Shown here: positions 24,505 to 34,551 of the stretch, one piece after another | How positions within the stretch are numbered: position 1 is the stretch's first letter | Layout: each line of letters starts with the position of its first letter | Assembly (NCBI GenBank): GCA_014239155.1 | Contig: JAAZZQ010000008.1 | Location: 29,414 to 93,413 of the forward strand | DNA length: 64,000 bases | Source: Lachnospiraceae bacterium | Lineage (GTDB): Bacteria; Bacillota; Clostridia; Lachnospirales; Lachnospiraceae | Direction: 5' to 3' | The notes under the pieces: generated by a model | Seen by the model: only the letters and a program-made list of their open reading frames with translations | Databases searched by the model: none | Told to the model about the DNA's origin: nothing | Program-made: the position numbers and the translations under genes

Positions 24505-26289
24505 CTATTTTGCGGTCTTTCCGGGCAATTCATAACGCCGCAGACATTCTTGACACATTTTATTAAATGCACTTCCTTCTTCTTTCTCAAGCTGTTCTAC
24601 ATACTCATGTGCATGTGTGTCGTCTTCATACAACTGCATCATATTGATTGCAAGATTGGAACAATGGTCGGCAATTCGTTCATAGTTGTTTGTGATATCA
24701 GAAAGGACAAAACCCAATTCTGGTGTGCACTTTCCTTTCTTTAGCCGCTTCATATGGCGCTTTTTCATCTCTTTTTGCAAAATGTCAATCGCTTCCTCAA
24801 AAGGCTCAATTGCCTTTGCTGCCTTTTCATCTTCTGTTTTTAAAACCTGCACAGAAGCACTGACAATATCTCTAACTGCCTGTGAAAATATTTGCAACTC
24901 TTCTGTTGCCTTATCCGAAAAGTGTTGCTCTTTCTTATCCATTTCCTTTGCACAATCTGTTAGATTTATAGCATGGTCCGATATTCGTTCCAAATCCCCT
25001 ACACTGTGAAGAAGCATTGTGAGCTTTCTCGAATCTGGCTCACTCAAATTCCGGCTGGAAAGTTTGACTAGATAACCACTAATCTCATCATCATAGCGGT
25101 CCACAAGGTTTTCAATTCGCTCTACTTCCTTTGCGTTTTGCTTATCATATGCAAACAGATTATCCGCTGCTCGATTCAATGCCTCCTCCGTCAACTCCGC
25201 CATTTTCATTGTGTAGGAATATGCCTGTTCCAATGCAAACGACGGTGTGTTTAAAAAACGCTCGTCCATCTTGGCAAACAGTTCATTTTCTCTCGCCTGA
25301 CGTTCCTCTTCCTCGTCTGGTTTAATGAGAATCAAAGATAATTTCTCCAAAATATTTGCAAATGGTAATAAAATCAGCGTCGCAGCCACATTAAACCCTG
25401 TGTGCACCAATGCAATTCCAGCACTGTCCGCCGCTTCCTCCATAAACTCAAAGTCAATAAATGCGTGTAGAACATAAAATACAATAAGAAAAATGGTTGT
25501 GCCAATCACATTAAAAAGTAAGTGAACAATTGAGGCACGCCGCGCATTTTTGCTTGCCCCGACACCCGACATCATCGCGGTTGCACACGTACCAATATTC
25601 TGCCCAAGAATAATTGGCACAGCCGCTGCATAGTTAATACTTCCTGTTGCACACAACGCCTGCAAGATACCAACAGACGCTGAAGAAGACTGAATGACTG
25701 CGGTGATTAGCGCTCCCACAAGCAAACCTAAAATCGGATTGGTAAACATGGTAAAAAGCCCTGTGAACCACGGTACTTGGCTCAACGGCTTCATGGCAGA
25801 TGACATGGTATCCATTCCTGTCATCAAGATTGCAAAACCAACCAAAATTGAACCGAGATCGCGTTTTTTACCATTTTTCATAAAAAGGATAAACACCACA
25901 CCAATCACAGCAAGAATTGGCGAAAAAGAAGTTGGCTTGACAAGCTGTAGCAAAAAATTATCACTTTCAATCCCTGTCAAACTCAAAAGCCATGAAGTGA
26001 TAGTGGTTCCAACATTGGCACCCATAATAATTCCAATCGCCTGCGAAAGTTTCATAATGCCTGAATTTACAAAACCAACCACCATGACTGTCGTTGCAGA
26101 GGAAGACTGAATCACTGCTGTCACACCCGCTCCCAACAACACAGCTTTAATCCTATTGTTTGTCAAGTTTTCAAGAACACGCTCAAGACGCCCACCCGAA
26201 AGCTTTTCAAGTCCCTCGCTAAGCAGGTGCATTCCATAGAGAAATAACGCGAGACCGCCAATCATTGTCAACAAATCAAAAAAATCCAT
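24505..26289 (-). CDS. Na+/phosphate cotransporter (NptA type) with C-terminal PhoU-like domain
   Basis: 594 residues starting MDFFDLLTMIGGLALFLYGM after AGGAGGAATTT. Two inverted repeats each contain the family QSSS motif (AVIQSSSATTVMVVGF and AVIQSSSASVGILQAL). About ten hydrophobic helices occupy residues 1-310. The C-terminal ~220 residues are a helical PhoU-like domain (MLLHSVGDLERISDHAINLT and DITNNYERIADHCSNLAINM). Likely imports phosphate with sodium. No partner gene in the same direction nearby. Confidence 0.9.
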   Translation of the reverse strand: MDFFDLLTMIGGLALFLYGMHLLSEGLEKLSGGRLERVLENLTNNRIKAVLLGAGVTAVIQSSSATTVMVVGFVNSGIMKLSQAIGIIMGANVGTTITSWLLSLTGIESDNFLLQLVKPTSFSPILAVIGVVFILFMKNGKKRDLGSILVGFAILMTGMDTMSSAMKPLSQVPWFTGLFTMFTNPILGLLVGALITAVIQSSSASVGILQALCATGSINYAAAVPIILGQNIGTCATAMMSGVGASKNARRASIVHLLFNVIGTTIFLIVFYVLHAFIDFEFMEEAADSAGIALVHTGFNVAATLILLPFANILEKLSLILIKPDEEEERQARENELFAKMDERFLNTPSFALEQAYSYTMKMAELTEEALNRAADNLFAYDKQNAKEVERIENLVDRYDDEISGYLVKLSSRNLSEPDSRKLTMLLHSVGDLERISDHAINLTDCAKEMDKKEQHFSDKATEELQIFSQAVRDIVSASVQVLKTEDEKAAKAIEPFEEAIDILQKEMKKRHMKRLKKGKCTPELGFVLSDITNNYERIADHCSNLAINMMQLYEDDTHAHEYVEQLEKEEGSAFNKMCQECLRRYELPGKTAK

Positions 26290-26794
26290 AAATTCCTCCT
26301 GAGTCTTCCTTATCATTATTATCTTTATTCCGCTTGCATCCTATTCTACTAAAGTTATTTTAACCGCAACTATTCACATTGTTATATTTGGCATATCAAA
26401 CAATTCATTACCTGCCAATCCCTTAAGCTTAATAAAACAATATCGTTGCTGTTCATAGATATACAAAAGAAGTGAAAAACGTGTGCCAAAATGCTGCTTA
26501 CGCTAACAATGTTTAAAATTCTGCTAAAAATTAATAGGACATGAACAATAACACAATATCCCCCTTTGCTTTTGTAAGGAACTATAGAAAAATTCAAGAT
26601 GTGTCACTTATTTTCTACAGTTTTTAAGCATCAAACAATAAGTGTAAACCGTCCAAATTTGTTTAAGCAATTAACAAAGATGCTCACCTATATTATAATT
26701 GGTAAAATAAAAAATACAAGCACTATCTTTTATTAGGGACAATAACTTGTTGTTATTTGGTATTACTCATGGGGATGCAAAAGGAGTGAAAAGC
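26290..26794. other. Intergenic region without a supported gene
   Basis: About 500 AT-rich bases upstream of the phosphate transporter. Short frames occur on both strands, but none has a ribosome site together with protein-like content. Confidence 0.5.
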
Positions 26795-26908
26795 ATGCGA
26801 CAATTAGACTTGTGGATTAATTTCTGGCGAAATGGTATATTGGACAATAATTTTAATTTGAATTTAATGTACGAATCGTCTTATTATGTTATAATTAGAA
26901 ACTGTTAA
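26795..26908 (+). CDS. Possible 37-residue small protein
   Basis: An ATG follows AAAGGAGTGAAAAGC, a strong ribosome site, and opens 37 codons (MRQLDLWINFWRNGILDNNF...). No known family. The 3' end overlaps the probable promoter of the next gene, so it may be chance or a leader. Confidence 0.3.
   Translation: MRQLDLWINFWRNGILDNNFNLNLMYESSYYVIIRNC
26887..26895 (+). promoter_or_regulatory. Extended -10 promoter for the TerD/AIM24 genes
   Basis: TGTTATAAT is an extended -10 element (TGnTATAAT) about 50 nt before the TerD start. No good -35 box is seen, which is acceptable for this promoter class. Confidence 0.45.
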
Positions 26909-26945
26909 GATATTTTTTTACTGCTTTATATAATGGAGGGACTCG

Positions 26946-27893
26946 ATGATCAATACAACAACAAAATCCACTGGGGCTATGGACCGCAATTCCATTCTCT
27001 TAATTAATATTCCAGAAAAACAGAGTGTAAAAAACCAAAGCAATATTATGACACTGCTTAAAAATCCCAGCATAGGCAGCTCTGCTGTAGCATCCGAATC
27101 ACATCCGCAATATAACCAGCCACAAAATAGGGCATCACAAACAACACAATCTGATCAACCACAAAACCACACAACCCGACAGCCACAATACAATCAACCG
27201 CAAAGCAGAGCACAGCAGACATCACAATATCGTCAACCACAAAACACAACGCAACAACCACAAAACGTTCAACCCGCACTGACCGCTGGTCAGCAAAATA
27301 CAGCAAGCACTTGCAAAATGCCAACTGTAAAACCGATTCCCACGCTGTTAAACAAAGTACAAAAGGGTCAAAAAACACTGCTGTCCACAACAGCACTCAA
27401 CGCTGTCAATGCCTGTTTTGGCTGGAATGTCACGGACGCGCGGTGTGATGTTGATGTGTCAGCATTCCTGCTCGGTGCAAACGGAAAAGTCATTGGCGAT
27501 TCTTGGTTTGTGTTTTACGGTCAAACAATTAGCCCTGACCATAGTACAAAATTTGTGGAAGGAGGCAGTGCTGACCGAGAAATGATCCAAATGGACCTTA
27601 CACGGCTTAATTCGCAAGTGAAAAAAATTGTGTTTGTCCTCACCATCAATGATGCACTAAAAAACAGACTTCATTTTGGCATGTTAAAAGATGCCTATAT
27701 ACGAATTATGGATCAATCTGGCAAAGAACTTGTGAGCTTTTTAATGACTGAATACTATAATAATGTCATTTCCATGATGATAGGGGAACTCTATCTACAC
27801 AATGGCGCATGGAAATTCAACGCTGTCGGAAATGGTGTTGCCAGAGATCTCGCAGGATTATGCGCGTTATATGGTGTTCAAGTTGTCTCGTGA
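26946..27893 (+). CDS. TerD-domain protein with Gln/Pro-rich N-terminal linker
   Basis: 315 residues after GGAGGGACTCG. Residues ~50-130 are a low-complexity linker of repeats such as YNQPQNRASQTTQ and QYRQPQNTTQQPQ. Residues ~135-315 form a TerD domain: KVQKGQKTLLSTTALNAVNA, DVDVSAFLLGANGK (one Ca2+-binding segment), IVFVLTINDA and LYLHNGAWKFNAVGNGV. The usual DDEQI acidic motif reads DREMI, so calcium binding may be changed. It begins the plus-strand part of a large Ter module; the linker may recruit other Ter proteins, which is inference. Confidence 0.8.
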   Translation: MINTTTKSTGAMDRNSILLINIPEKQSVKNQSNIMTLLKNPSIGSSAVASESHPQYNQPQNRASQTTQSDQPQNHTTRQPQYNQPQSRAQQTSQYRQPQNTTQQPQNVQPALTAGQQNTASTCKMPTVKPIPTLLNKVQKGQKTLLSTTALNAVNACFGWNVTDARCDVDVSAFLLGANGKVIGDSWFVFYGQTISPDHSTKFVEGGSADREMIQMDLTRLNSQVKKIVFVLTINDALKNRLHFGMLKDAYIRIMDQSGKELVSFLMTEYYNNVISMMIGELYLHNGAWKFNAVGNGVARDLAGLCALYGVQVVS

Positions 27894-28189
27894 TACGCAA
27901 GTTCAAGAATACCATTGGCGCTTTTGCTGTGGCGTATGAGTCAGTTCTGCTAACATATAACAGATCTGTACACCTGCAATCCTGTTGGAAGATTATCTTA
28001 GTTGGAGATTATACTCCCACTGAGATAAAATTATATTTTACCCGCCACTTATAAAAGTGGACGTCTTCTCCGGCTGAGATAAAATTTGCCGTGTGTATCG
28101 CGCCAACCGCAAAGTGACATACTCTCTTATGCGGCTGTGCACAAGAAAAGTTCTAAGAATGTATTATACATAAAAAGGAGTATTAATCA
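27894..28189. repeat. Intergenic region with short repeats and a degenerate structured-repeat copy
   Basis: CTGAGATAAAATT occurs twice (near 28018 and 28072), with a hairpin CCACTT-ATAA-AAGTGG between them. From about 28104 the order CGCGCC, ACCGCA, GTGACATACT, TGCGG, CTGTGCACAA follows the layout of repeat copies A, C and D but with changed motifs, so I read it as a decayed copy. A good ribosome site (AAAAGGAG) precedes the next gene. Confidence 0.35.
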
Positions 28190-28921
28190 ATGCTAATATT
28201 TGAAGTGATCAATGAATTAACTCTAAAAGTAACTTGTCGTGGAAATGATGTGCTATTTACCAAAGCTGGCTCCTTCATTTGCGGCGAAAATGGCGGACAG
28301 AAAAATTATAAATTTGAGAAGTTGCTGCTCGGACCACAGCAGAATGCAGGTCAGGCGCTGCTAGGCTCGCTTATGCGGCGTATAACTGGCGAAAACCTTC
28401 CTCTTATGAAAGTAATGATGAATGGTGATAGCATTACCTACTATGCAAACCATGCTCAGCATGTAGTTGTGTACCAGCTTCAGCAAGGTGAGATTCTCTC
28501 AATTGAATCAGAAAATATCCTTGCCTTCACCCAAGATTGTAAATATGATGTGCGTTTTATTGGCTGCGGCGTTATCTCGCAAAAAGGGCTTGCCACCTCT
28601 ACATTAACAGGTGTAGGACCCAATGCATATGTTGCAATTTTAATCGACGGAAATCCCATTGTATTAAGTAATATTCGCACAAATTCCACACTCACTGTTG
28701 ACCCAGATGCTGTGGTTTGCTGGATGGGAAATGGTTATTGTGATCCCGATATCAAGATGGACGTCAACTGGAAAACTTTTATCGGTCAAACTTCTGGAGA
28801 ATCCTACAGTTTTGAATGGAATGCCCGCCAGCCCGTGACAGTTATTATACAGCCAAATGAGCGCGCAAGCGGTATCAGCCTTGGCATGGATGGCGGACGG
28901 CTTGGGCACAGACCAAATTAA
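28190..28921 (+). CDS. AIM24-family protein of the Ter module
   Basis: 243 residues of the AIM24/DUF124 family: repeated beta-rich segments with VKVTCRGNDVLFTKAGSFIC-type openings, FIGCGVISQKGLATSTLTGV and the C-terminal GISLGMDGGRLGHR. No signal peptide. AIM24-like proteins frequently occur in TerD gene neighbourhoods; the molecular role is unclear. The stop overlaps the end of the convergent HAD gene by 4 nt. It probably shares a transcript with the upstream TerD gene despite the ~300-nt gap. Confidence 0.75.
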   Translation: MLIFEVINELTLKVTCRGNDVLFTKAGSFICGENGGQKNYKFEKLLLGPQQNAGQALLGSLMRRITGENLPLMKVMMNGDSITYYANHAQHVVVYQLQQGEILSIESENILAFTQDCKYDVRFIGCGVISQKGLATSTLTGVGPNAYVAILIDGNPIVLSNIRTNSTLTVDPDAVVCWMGNGYCDPDIKMDVNWKTFIGQTSGESYSFEWNARQPVTVIIQPNERASGISLGMDGGRLGHRPN

Positions 28922-29697
28922 TCAATCATTTTTATCCTAAGTACCCTCTCCAACGCAGCTTCCGCAAAAATCTTTTCTGCTGATGGACAGATTACTTTTT
29001 GAGAAAAAGGATAACACTGCGCCAATTCTGGCGCAGCAATCCCTTGGTCAGCCGCCTCCAACATAGAAATATCAAAAGTGCTGTCTCCTGCTGCTATCAC
29101 AAAATCAGCCCTGATATAATCTCGAAATCTTTCAACCGCCGTTCCTTTATTTAGCGCCTTTGGTACCACATACACTTTCACCCCATTGTGAAAAATCTCC
29201 ACAATTTCTGTATTTAACACTTCTTTTAGCTCTGCGACAACAGTCTCCGGCTGTTCACATTTTGTAAATATAAATAACTCTTTGATAAATCGAAGTTCAA
29301 AAATTCTACGCATATCCTTATCTAATAACTTCAACGCCTTGTACAACTCCCCTGTGCTATCCTGAATCCGCTGCAATGAATCCTGATACCATTTTTTATC
29401 TTCTTTTCCATCAACAAGAAGAACTCCTCCATTACAAACTAGAGCGTATGAAAACGCTCCCACACCTAAATGAATCCTTTGATATTGTTCTATCGTTCTA
29501 GTTGTTGTCGGCACAACCAAGACTTGATCATGACACTTTTCTGGTTTCATCATCTTTTGTAAAAGACGATATGTTTCCTGTGTGATATACGAAATTTCCC
29601 TTTCATGATAAATCTCAACACAGCGTTTCTGCTCTCCAATATTATGCTTGTATGAATAAATCAATGTATTGTCTAAATCTGTATGAAATACAATCAT
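28918..29697 (-). CDS. HAD-superfamily phosphatase of the Ter module
   Basis: 259 residues. I start at MIVFHTDLDNTLIYSYKHN because this gives the HAD motif DLDNT near the N-terminus; upstream in-frame codons run into the repeat element. Motif II is in VPTTTRTIEQY and motif IV in FVIAAGDSTFDISMLEAADQ. A cap domain lies between. HAD enzymes of this type accompany the phosphoribosyltransferase, CitE-like and ATP-grasp genes of Ter systems, where a nucleoside-like metabolite has been proposed. Substrate unknown. Confidence 0.8.
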   Translation of the reverse strand: MIVFHTDLDNTLIYSYKHNIGEQKRCVEIYHEREISYITQETYRLLQKMMKPEKCHDQVLVVPTTTRTIEQYQRIHLGVGAFSYALVCNGGVLLVDGKEDKKWYQDSLQRIQDSTGELYKALKLLDKDMRRIFELRFIKELFIFTKCEQPETVVAELKEVLNTEIVEIFHNGVKVYVVPKALNKGTAVERFRDYIRADFVIAAGDSTFDISMLEAADQGIAAPELAQCYPFSQKVICPSAEKIFAEAALERVLRIKMID

Positions 29698-29731
29698 TTT
29701 TACCCCCATAATCCAACAGGAAACTCTTTCC

Positions 29732-29795
29732 CTACTCGCGCTCTGGGTGTCCGTCAGCTTTGCTGACATATTTGATTTGAACGCCCATGTGCATA
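29732..29795 (+). repeat. Structured intergenic repeat, copy D
   Basis: Plus strand: CTACTCGCGCTCT, outer stem GGGTGTCC with GAACGCCC (one wobble, one mismatch), inner hairpin GTCAGC-TTT-GCTGAC, ATATTTGATTT and TGTGCATAAA. Layout and unpaired motifs match copies A and C. Confidence 0.6.
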
Positions 29796-29831
29796 AATAA
29801 AGCAAAGTGAGTCAATTCACTTTGCTTTATT
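29796..29831 (-). terminator. Terminator of the Ca2+-ATPase gene
   Basis: Perfect 15-bp stem (AATAAAGCAAAGTGA and complement, 6-nt loop) about 100 nt past the ATPase stop. It directly abuts repeat copy D. Confidence 0.75.
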
Positions 29832-29928
29832 AAAACTAATATAACCATTCCGTCTTTGGCTTCTATTGCAGATATCAAACTATAGAGAATCGCTTTATGA
29901 TATCACCATATACCTTGACAAATTCCTT

Positions 29929-32589
29929 CTACTTTCTGTTTACAACAAGCTTTCTAACCATATCCACTGGAATCATTGTTACTGCCAACACAATAATAGT
30001 AATCCAACCCTGAACGCCAAATGGCTCACAGCTAAACATATTCCCAATCCAAGTAAACACAGGAAATGGTATTAGTGCTGCATTAACAATCAACGCCTGT
30101 ACAAGAACGATTGTCAGAAGGACTTTAATAAATCCTGTATTTTGGTCAAGCCCTTTAAAGATGCCAAATCCATCATCTCGAACATTAAACCCATTAAACA
30201 GCGCACTCACAATAAACAGTACAAAATAGCCTGTCAAATGCTGTTCCTCTGTATCAAACAAATCAACAAAAAATGGTGCTTTGAGATATACAAAACTAAC
30301 CACAGTAAGCCACAGACCCATTGTCAAAATCTGTGCCATCATCGGTTTGCTTACAATGCTTTCATCTCTGCGTCTTGGTTTCTCACGCATATACTTTTCC
30401 AAAGCCGGCTCATTGCCAAGCATAATTGCACCTAGACTGTCCATAACAAGGTTCACAAACAATAGATGTGTTACCTTTAATGGCTCATCCACTCCAAAGA
30501 ATGGCGCGATAGCGCTTACCACAACTGCAGTCACATTGATTACCAACTGGAACTTGCAGAATTTTAAAATGTTATGATAAATGGTACGTCCATACAAAAT
30601 AGCATCTTTAATAGATTTAAAGTTATCATCTAAAATTACAATCTTTCCAGCTTCCTTGGCAGCTTCTGTACCACTACCCATAGCAAATCCGACATCAGCG
30701 CGCTTTAACGCAGGTGAATCATTCACGCCGTCGCCAGTCATACCAACAACAAGATTCATCTCTTGACAAAGCCTTACCATACGAGATTTGTCTGTTGGCA
30801 GCGCTCTTGCAATCACGCGGATTTTTGGTATAATCTTCTTCACTTCCTCATCTGACATTTCATTTAACTGTGCAGACGAAAGCGCCATCTCATCATTGTT
30901 CCTTAACAAGCCTGCATCTTTTGCAATTGCCACAGCAGTCTCAAGCCTGTCTCCAGTAATCATAACGACCTGAATACCAGCATTTTGCACTTCTTTGATA
31001 GCCTCTCTCGCCTCTGGTCTCACATCGTCACGAATCCCCACCAAACCAATAATGACAATATTATCATTAATCTTGCTTTCTACAAGGGGACTTTCAGAAT
31101 AACCAAATGCAAGCACGCGCATTGCCTTCGCTGCCAGCTCATCAATCTTTCTGTCAAGCACCGCCTTGTCCATATCTTGAATATTGCCGTCTGCATCCAG
31201 GTATTTTGTCGCTGCCGCAAGAAGTCGCTCTGGTGCACCTTTGTAAAATGTCTTACCAACACTGTCAATTCGCGCTTGACTAAATTTGTTTGTCGAGTTA
31301 AATCCCTGCTGTGCTGAGACAACATACTCTGTGTTGGAAGCCAATGCATTGAATGTATCCTCTCCGATAAACTTCATCAGCGCCTGATCCGTAGCGTTGC
31401 CGCCAATCACTTTGTGTGATGCGTCAAACATGGACTGTGTATTTTTACCGATTGCAAGGTCAATCAGTCCTTTTACTTTGCTGTGTTTACTCAACTGTGG
31501 AATATCAATTGAATTTCCATCTGCACAGAAAAAATCAACAACTTCCAAGGATCCTTTTGTAATAGTACCAGTCTTATCACTAAAGAGAATATTTAATGAA
31601 CCTGCTGTCTCAATACCTTCGGCTTTTCTAACCAAGACATTGTGATCAAGCATCTTACTTGTATTCTGCATCAAAACAAGTGAAATCATTAGAGGAAGCC
31701 CTTCTGGCACTGCGCAGACAACAATCACAACTGCAAGTGAGACAGCATCAATCACATTCTTAATAATATCAGGTATTGGCTGTGCAAAATATCCTGAAGC
31801 TCCGCCGTCAAATACAAGGATTGCATGTGCCAGATAAAAAAGTGCAATCACAATAGCACCAATGTAGCCAAAAGTTGAAATCTGTTTTGCGAGCTTGGCG
31901 AGTTTTACCTTTAGTGGTGAATCTGGCTCATCCTCCTGCATCTCCTCTGCCATTTTGCCCATCATAGTCTTTAAGCCGACTTTTCTGACATCAAGAATAC
32001 CTTCTCCATCAAAAATTACGGCGCCGCGAAACAGAGAGTACTTGTCCACAAAGGTATCGCCAGTAATATCATCTGCAAGCTGTACACTTGGATCTGCCGC
32101 CGTTTTTTTACACTCCTCCGCCTCTCCATTTAAAGCAGAGTTATCTACCTTGAGCGACCCATCAATCAGGATACCATCTGCTGGCACTTTATCACCAGAC
32201 TGCAGCAAAACTTTGTCTCCAACAACAACATCATCCACTTCAATGACTGTAACAACCCCATTTCTGTAGACCTTGCACTTGTCTTTCTCAGTACTGTCCT
32301 TCAGTTCACGATATTTCGTATCACTTGCTACACCTGTCTTTGCTGAGACAAACGCTACCACCAACACTGCAACAATCGTTCCCAAAGGCTCATATATTTC
32401 CGCGTAACCAAAGAAAAACATAACAATCATCAGCGCTGCAATTGCCAAGAGGATTTTAATCATGGGGTCCCCAAAGGTCTCCTTAAACTCCTCCCAAAAG
32501 GTGGTAGGCTCCGAATCCGGAATTTCATTCGAGCCATATTGCCCACGTGACTGCTCGACCTCTTTGTCACTAAGTCCATTAAATTTCAT
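29929..32589 (-). CDS. Ca2+-translocating P-type ATPase (PMCA/SERCA type)
   Basis: 886 residues. Signatures: TGE-type loop region DGSLKVDNSALNGEAEECKK, the M4 calcium motif VVCAVPEGLPLMISLVL, the phosphorylation site LFSDKTGTITKG, MTGDGVNDSPALKRADVGFA and the M5/M6 segment NLVMDSLGAIMLGNEPALEK. It pumps Ca2+ (or a related cation) out of the cytoplasm at ATP cost. It follows three TerD genes in the same direction. TerD proteins bind Ca2+, and no TerC is encoded here, so the pump may take the membrane-transport role in this Ter system. Confidence 0.9.
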   Translation of the reverse strand: MKFNGLSDKEVEQSRGQYGSNEIPDSEPTTFWEEFKETFGDPMIKILLAIAALMIVMFFFGYAEIYEPLGTIVAVLVVAFVSAKTGVASDTKYRELKDSTEKDKCKVYRNGVVTVIEVDDVVVGDKVLLQSGDKVPADGILIDGSLKVDNSALNGEAEECKKTAADPSVQLADDITGDTFVDKYSLFRGAVIFDGEGILDVRKVGLKTMMGKMAEEMQEDEPDSPLKVKLAKLAKQISTFGYIGAIVIALFYLAHAILVFDGGASGYFAQPIPDIIKNVIDAVSLAVVIVVCAVPEGLPLMISLVLMQNTSKMLDHNVLVRKAEGIETAGSLNILFSDKTGTITKGSLEVVDFFCADGNSIDIPQLSKHSKVKGLIDLAIGKNTQSMFDASHKVIGGNATDQALMKFIGEDTFNALASNTEYVVSAQQGFNSTNKFSQARIDSVGKTFYKGAPERLLAAATKYLDADGNIQDMDKAVLDRKIDELAAKAMRVLAFGYSESPLVESKINDNIVIIGLVGIRDDVRPEAREAIKEVQNAGIQVVMITGDRLETAVAIAKDAGLLRNNDEMALSSAQLNEMSDEEVKKIIPKIRVIARALPTDKSRMVRLCQEMNLVVGMTGDGVNDSPALKRADVGFAMGSGTEAAKEAGKIVILDDNFKSIKDAILYGRTIYHNILKFCKFQLVINVTAVVVSAIAPFFGVDEPLKVTHLLFVNLVMDSLGAIMLGNEPALEKYMREKPRRRDESIVSKPMMAQILTMGLWLTVVSFVYLKAPFFVDLFDTEEQHLTGYFVLFIVSALFNGFNVRDDGFGIFKGLDQNTGFIKVLLTIVLVQALIVNAALIPFPVFTWIGNMFSCEPFGVQGWITIIVLAVTMIPVDMVRKLVVNRK

Positions 32590-32614
32590 TTTTCATTTTC
32601 TCCTCATATTATAA

Positions 32615-33205
32615 TTAGATAAATCTGTTCGCAAGCTCTGCAAGACCTGGATCTGTTGTCCCTTGCCCCATAGCATTAAACTTCCACTCACCGTTGTGTC
32701 TGTAAATTTCACCAAAAATCATTGCTGTCATATTGGAATAGTCTTCCGACAAATTATATTTACACAGCTCTGTATTATTTCGCGCATCCACAATGCGGAT
32801 AAAAGCATTCTTAATCATTCCAAAATGCTGTTTTCTCTGAACAGCCTGATAAATATTGACTACAATTACAATTTTATCATACTCTTGTGGAACAGATGCA
32901 AGATCCACAATGATCTGCTCGTCATCCCCATCTCCCGCTCCTGTAAGGTTATCTCCCATATGCTGTACCGTGCCTGTCGGGTGCTTGAGATTTCCAAAAT
33001 ATATAATATCTGCATTTGCGCAGAGTTTGCCATTTCTCAACAGAAATGCAGATGCATCGCAGTCGATTGGCTGCGGCTTCGGCGCAAAAAATCCTCTCTT
33101 TCCCTGTGGTGCCTCATCCCATCCCAGTCCAACAACCACTCTGGAAAGACCTGCATTATCCTTAGATAAACTTACTTTCTGTCCCTTTTGTAAACTAATT
33201 GACAT
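32615..33205 (-). CDS. TerD-family stress protein, divergent paralogue
   Basis: 196 residues from [20 protein letters not shown], after GGGAGAAGAG. The TerD fold is clear ([49 protein letters not shown]), but the first calcium loop is altered: QPIDCDASAFLLRNG replaces [12 protein letters not shown]. About 100 nt after the next TerD gene upstream. Probably a regulatory or scaffolding variant. Confidence 0.88.
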   Translation of the reverse strand: MSISLQKGQKVSLSKDNAGLSRVVVGLGWDEAPQGKRGFFAPKPQPIDCDASAFLLRNGKLCANADIIYFGNLKHPTGTVQHMGDNLTGAGDGDDEQIIVDLASVPQEYDKIVIVVNIYQAVQRKQHFGMIKNAFIRIVDARNNTELCKYNLSEDYSNMTAMIFGEIYRHNGEWKFNAMGQGTTDPGLAELANRFI

Positions 33206-33310
33206 CTCTCTCTTCTCCCTTCTATCACCAAAACTACACGAAAAACTTTCGTATTTTTTGCGCAACAGATACACTACAGGCGCCCCGTTCTCAAACAGGG
33301 CGCCGCTATC

Positions 33311-33892
33311 TTATTCTACATCCACTCCAAAATTGTCACATAACGCTGCAAGTCCACCTTGGAAACCACTTCCAATCGCATTAAATTTCCATTCACTGCC
33401 ACTCTTATAAAGCTCTCCAAACACTGCTGCGGTCTCAATAGAGAAATCCTCGCCCAAATCATAGCGAAGCATCTCTTCGCCGTTTTCCTCATTGTAAATG
33501 CGGATAAATGCATTGTTAACTTGGCCAAAATTCTGTCTTCTTGCCTCAGCCTCGTAAATTGTCACAGTAAATGCAATCTTTGTAATATTGTCCGGAACCT
33601 TGGATAAATCAATCTTGATTTGCTCGTCATCCCCATCTCCGACACCCGTAAGATTATCTCCCTGATGCACAACGCTGCCCGATGAATGAGACAGATTTCC
33701 ATAGAACACAAAATCACCAGAATTAGAAACCTTGCCTGAATCTCCCAGCAAAAACGCTGCCGCATCCAGGTCAAAATCTCCGCCTGTGTCAAATGCATTG
33801 ACGTCCCAGCCAAGCCCTACAACAACCTTTTTCAATCCCGGATTATCTTTTGTAAGACTAACCTTCTGACCTTTTTGCAAACTAATTGGCAT
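33311..33892 (-). CDS. TerD-family calcium-binding stress protein
   Basis: 193 residues, canonical length. Both calcium-binding stretches are intact: [18 protein letters not shown] and [40 protein letters not shown] ends the domain. It is the middle of three tandem TerD genes and very similar to its upstream neighbour, indicating local duplication. Corresponds to the YceC/D/E set of Bacillus. Confidence 0.92.
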   Translation of the reverse strand: MPISLQKGQKVSLTKDNPGLKKVVVGLGWDVNAFDTGGDFDLDAAAFLLGDSGKVSNSGDFVFYGNLSHSSGSVVHQGDNLTGVGDGDDEQIKIDLSKVPDNITKIAFTVTIYEAEARRQNFGQVNNAFIRIYNEENGEEMLRYDLGEDFSIETAAVFGELYKSGSEWKFNAIGSGFQGGLAALCDNFGVDVE

Positions 33893-33938
33893 TTTTATGC
33901 CCTCCTTTTTTCAACAACAATATCAAACTGATATTCTA

Positions 33939-34520
33939 TTATGCAACTTCAATTCCATAATGTCCACACAGCGCTGCAAGTCCGCCCTGGAAGCCGCTTC
34001 CAATTGCGTTGAATTTCCACTCGCCATTATGTCTGTAAAGCTCTCCAACAACAACTGCGGTCTCAATTGAGAAATCCTCACCCAAATCATAGCGGATTAG
34101 TTCTGTGTTCGTCACCTCGTCAACAATGCGGATAAACGCATTGGAAACTTGACCAAAATTCTGCCTTCTGACATCTGCATCATAAATTGTGACAGTAAAT
34201 GCCACTTTCTCCACATTGGAGGGAATCTTATCAAGGTCAATCTCAATCTGTTCGTCGTCTCCCTCACCCTCTCCTGTCAGATTATCACCCATGTGCTTTA
34301 CAGCCTCACTTGGATGCGTCAAATTGCCATAAAATACAAACTCTTTCTCCGTCGGACATTTCCCGTTTGCGCCCACCATAAAAGCAGCCGCATCCAAGTC
34401 AAAATCCGCACCAGAATCAAACGCGTTAACGTCCCATCCAAGTCCCACCATTATTTTCTTAAGACCTGGATTTCCTTTTGTAAGATCAACTTTCTGTCCT
34501 TTTGATAAATTGATTGGCAT
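33939..34520 (-). CDS. TerD-family calcium-binding stress protein
   Basis: 193 residues. Canonical motifs: [58 protein letters not shown] and [18 protein letters not shown]. First of three TerD paralogues, 31 nt after telA. Paralogue spacing and shared direction suggest one transcript from yceG-like through the ATPase. Confidence 0.92.
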   Translation of the reverse strand: MPINLSKGQKVDLTKGNPGLKKIMVGLGWDVNAFDSGADFDLDAAAFMVGANGKCPTEKEFVFYGNLTHPSEAVKHMGDNLTGEGEGDDEQIEIDLDKIPSNVEKVAFTVTIYDADVRRQNFGQVSNAFIRIVDEVTNTELIRYDLGEDFSIETAVVVGELYRHNGEWKFNAIGSGFQGGLAALCGHYGIEVA

Positions 34521-34551
34521 ATGTTTTTTCCTCCTTCATATGAAAAATTTA

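Noticed and set aside
26382..26597. Minus-strand frame of 71 hydrophobic codons
   Set aside because: No ribosome site, and composition is explained by AT-rich sequence.
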